DNA from: Nitrospirota bacterium | Lineage (GTDB): Bacteria > Nitrospirota > Thermodesulfovibrionia > Thermodesulfovibrionales > JdFR-88 | Length of the DNA stretch: 64,000 nt | Direction of reading: 5' to 3' | Assembly (NCBI GenBank): GCA_021789215.1 | Contig: JAJYJS010000004.1 | Span: 1-64,000 of the forward strand | Shown here: piece after piece, positions 63,095-64,000 of the stretch | How the letters are laid out: every line of letters begins with the position of its first letter | How positions within the stretch are numbered: position 1 is the stretch's first letter | Program-made: the position numbers and the translations under genes | The notes under the pieces: model-generated | Told to the model about the DNA's origin: nothing | Seen by the model: only the letters and a program-made list of their open reading frames with translations | Databases searched by the model: none

Positions 63095-63160
63095 GAGGCA
63101 ATGGGGTTCGCCTTGGACCGCTCCGGCAATTTTTTAACCGGGGCTGATACTCCTACTCTC
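63095..63160 (+). ncRNA. Fluoride riboswitch (crcB motif)
   Basis: GGCAATGGGGTTCGCC (63097-63112) matches the crcB consensus GGCGATGGAGTTCGCC: stem P1 around the pseudoknot loop. Stem GCTCCGG (63120-63126) with CCGGGGC (63138-63144) is followed by CTGAT and ACTCCTAC, whose CTCC can pair with GGGG of the P1 loop (one G-U pair). The TGAT-to-ACTCC junction is one base shorter than the usual TGATGACTCC. The terminator immediately after reuses CCTACTC. Fluoride binding would stabilise the pseudoknot and block the terminator, turning the gene on. Confidence 0.85.
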
Positions 63161-63186
63161 CGGCCGAAGGGGGAGTAGGTTTTTTT
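63152..63186 (+). terminator. Intrinsic terminator of the riboswitch expression platform
   Basis: CCTACTC (63152-63158) pairs perfectly with GAGTAGG (63173-63179), followed by seven T (63180-63186). The 5' arm overlaps the 3' strand of the fluoride-aptamer pseudoknot, so the two structures exclude each other. Confidence 0.85.
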
Positions 63187-63239
63187 ATGCCTGGAAAAGA
63201 AAAAAAGGATTAAAAAGAAAAGTGTGAGGAGGATGTGAG

Positions 63240-63662
63240 ATGCTGAGAAGGATGCTCGTCGCCTTCGACGGCTCGCCAAAGTCATACGAGGCCTTTGAAT
63301 ACACGGTGGCCATTGCCGGAGCGTGCAAGCTGCGTTCTGAGATTTTCGTCATCTCGGTGGCGCAGCCTCCGGAACCGATAGACTTCGTGGAAATGGACGA
63401 TATTGTCGAGGCGGCCTCGAAGCATTACGAGGCGCTTCAAAAGGAGCTTGAAGACAAGGCGCACGAAAAAGGCATACACATCCGTTCCAAAATAGCCGTG
63501 GGGCACCCGGCCGACCAGATCGTCAAGTTCGCGAAGGAAAAGCACTGCGACATGATAATCCTGGGGCAGAGGGGCAAGTCCACCATAGAGGGCTGGCTGC
63601 TGGGTTCGGTCTCCAAAAGGGTGGCCTCACACGCCCATTGCGCGGTAACCATAATCAAGTAG
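63240..63662 (+). CDS. Universal stress protein (UspA family)
   Basis: A 140-residue cytoplasmic USP of the nucleotide-binding type. RMLVAFDGSPKSYEAF opens the fold, and the ATP-binding G-x2-G-x9-G(S) motif GQRGKSTIEGWLLGS is near residue 112. AGGAGG ends seven bases before the ATG. It is the only gene behind the fluoride riboswitch, so it is probably induced by fluoride. Confidence 0.95.
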   Translation: MLRRMLVAFDGSPKSYEAFEYTVAIAGACKLRSEIFVISVAQPPEPIDFVEMDDIVEAASKHYEALQKELEDKAHEKGIHIRSKIAVGHPADQIVKFAKEKHCDMIILGQRGKSTIEGWLLGSVSKRVASHAHCAVTIIK

Positions 63663-63728
63663 GAGAGGTTTTTACCCAGGTTCTGGTGATAGGCGCCTGA
63701 AGTTCCGCAAACCCTCCTGAAAGACAGG

Positions 63729-63756
63729 TTTACAAACCCCGCTTTTTTGATAAATT
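63729..63756 (+). promoter_or_regulatory. Candidate promoter of the truncated B12-binding/radical SAM gene
   Basis: TTTACA (63729-63734), a 16-base spacer and TAAATT (63751-63756), six bases before the ATG at 63763. It repeats the start-codon-proximal arrangement seen at other genes. Confidence 0.35.
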
Positions 63757-63762
63757 TGGGGT

Positions 63763-64000
63763 ATGGTCCTCAAGCGGATCTCGTTCATTGAGCCAAATAC
63801 ACCCGGACGGCACGTCTTCAGCAAGATAAGGATACCGAGGCTGGGGGCGCTGCTGCTGGCCACAATCCTTAAAGAGCGGGGCTACGAGACAAAAGTCTTC
63901 CTTGAAGACCTGGCGGAGCCCGACTGGTCTTATATAGAAAATTCGGACCTGCTGTGCATATCGGCCATCACCAACACCGCCCAGCGCTCCTATATGATAG
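63763..64000 (+). CDS. 5' part of a B12-binding/radical SAM-like protein, cut by the window edge
   Basis: The first 79 residues are readable. ISFIEPNTPGRHVFSKIRIPRLG, then LATILKERGYETKVFLEDLA and CISAITNTAQRSYMI, resemble the N-terminal cobalamin-binding domain of B12-dependent radical SAM proteins. The radical SAM cysteine motif would lie beyond the window, so the class is a likely guess only. Confidence 0.65.
   Translation, partial: MVLKRISFIEPNTPGRHVFSKIRIPRLGALLLATILKERGYETKVFLEDLAEPDWSYIENSDLLCISAITNTAQRSYMI

Overview
The window looks like a piece of a moderately GC-rich, Gram-negative-type bacterial chromosome. The evidence is several predicted outer-membrane or periplasmic lipoproteins, a Wza-type export protein, an HtrA-type protease and a multiheme cytochrome c. 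The mix (GspE/PilB ATPase, NAD-dependent ligase, archease/RtcB, octaheme HAO-like cytochrome, many GTG/TTG starts) would fit a Nitrospirota or deltaproteobacterial-type anaerobe. That taxonomic guess is inference only. No rRNA, tRNA, CRISPR array, transposase or prophage gene was recognised, and no gene-free stretch exceeds 300 bases.

Left part (1-12.6 kb), housekeeping: the first codons of a leftward gene; a GspE/PilB ATPase; a TPR protein; a leftward set tpiA-secG-SBP5 lipoprotein-glgC; an HtrA/DegS-like protease; ubiX plus a small zinc-ribbon protein; a TPR lipoprotein; a ferredoxin; an MFS transporter; a secreted His/Arg/Gly-rich protein abutting a Nudix hydrolase. A candidate 70-nt structured small RNA with promoter and terminator lies at 9.65-9.76 kb.

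Middle part (12.6-48.6 kb), one very large leftward polysaccharide locus. Its upstream end has a NusG/RfaH-like antiterminator gene, then an operon with a good sigma-70 promoter (48031-48059): FecR-domain protein, Wza, Wzc-type tyrosine kinase, TPR/carbohydrate-binding-like protein, Wzy/WaaL-like protein and CpsB-type phosphatase. A second strong promoter (40502-40530) has a roughly 150-nt leader that carries an exact GGCGGTAG ops core after a hairpin. It precedes about 28 kb of nearly gapless genes: twelve glycosyltransferase genes, three methyltransferases, a NodB deacetylase, a Trm112-like protein, Wzm/Wzt ABC export genes, a second O-antigen-ligase-like protein, an oxidoreductase fusion, an epimerase and a WbaP-type initiating transferase. 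Together they would build, modify and export one or more surface glycans.

Right part (48.6-64 kb): ligA and pncC; an eight-heme cytochrome c; and a seven-gene leftward operon nfu-amidase-D-aminoacylase-gamma-glutamyl hydrolase-AI-2E transporter-eRF1-like protein-SBP5 lipoprotein, which could scavenge cell-wall peptides. Its promoter overlaps a near-perfect palindrome. Next is archease-rtcB-macrodomain, an RNA-repair set. The window ends with a universal stress protein gene preceded by what reads as a fluoride (crcB) riboswitch with an overlapping terminator, then the start of a B12-binding/radical-SAM-like gene.

A recurring feature is a sigma-70-like -10 hexamer 6-8 nt upstream of the start codon at seven genes, with mostly no Shine-Dalgarno sequence. 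This suggests leaderless transcripts are common in this organism.
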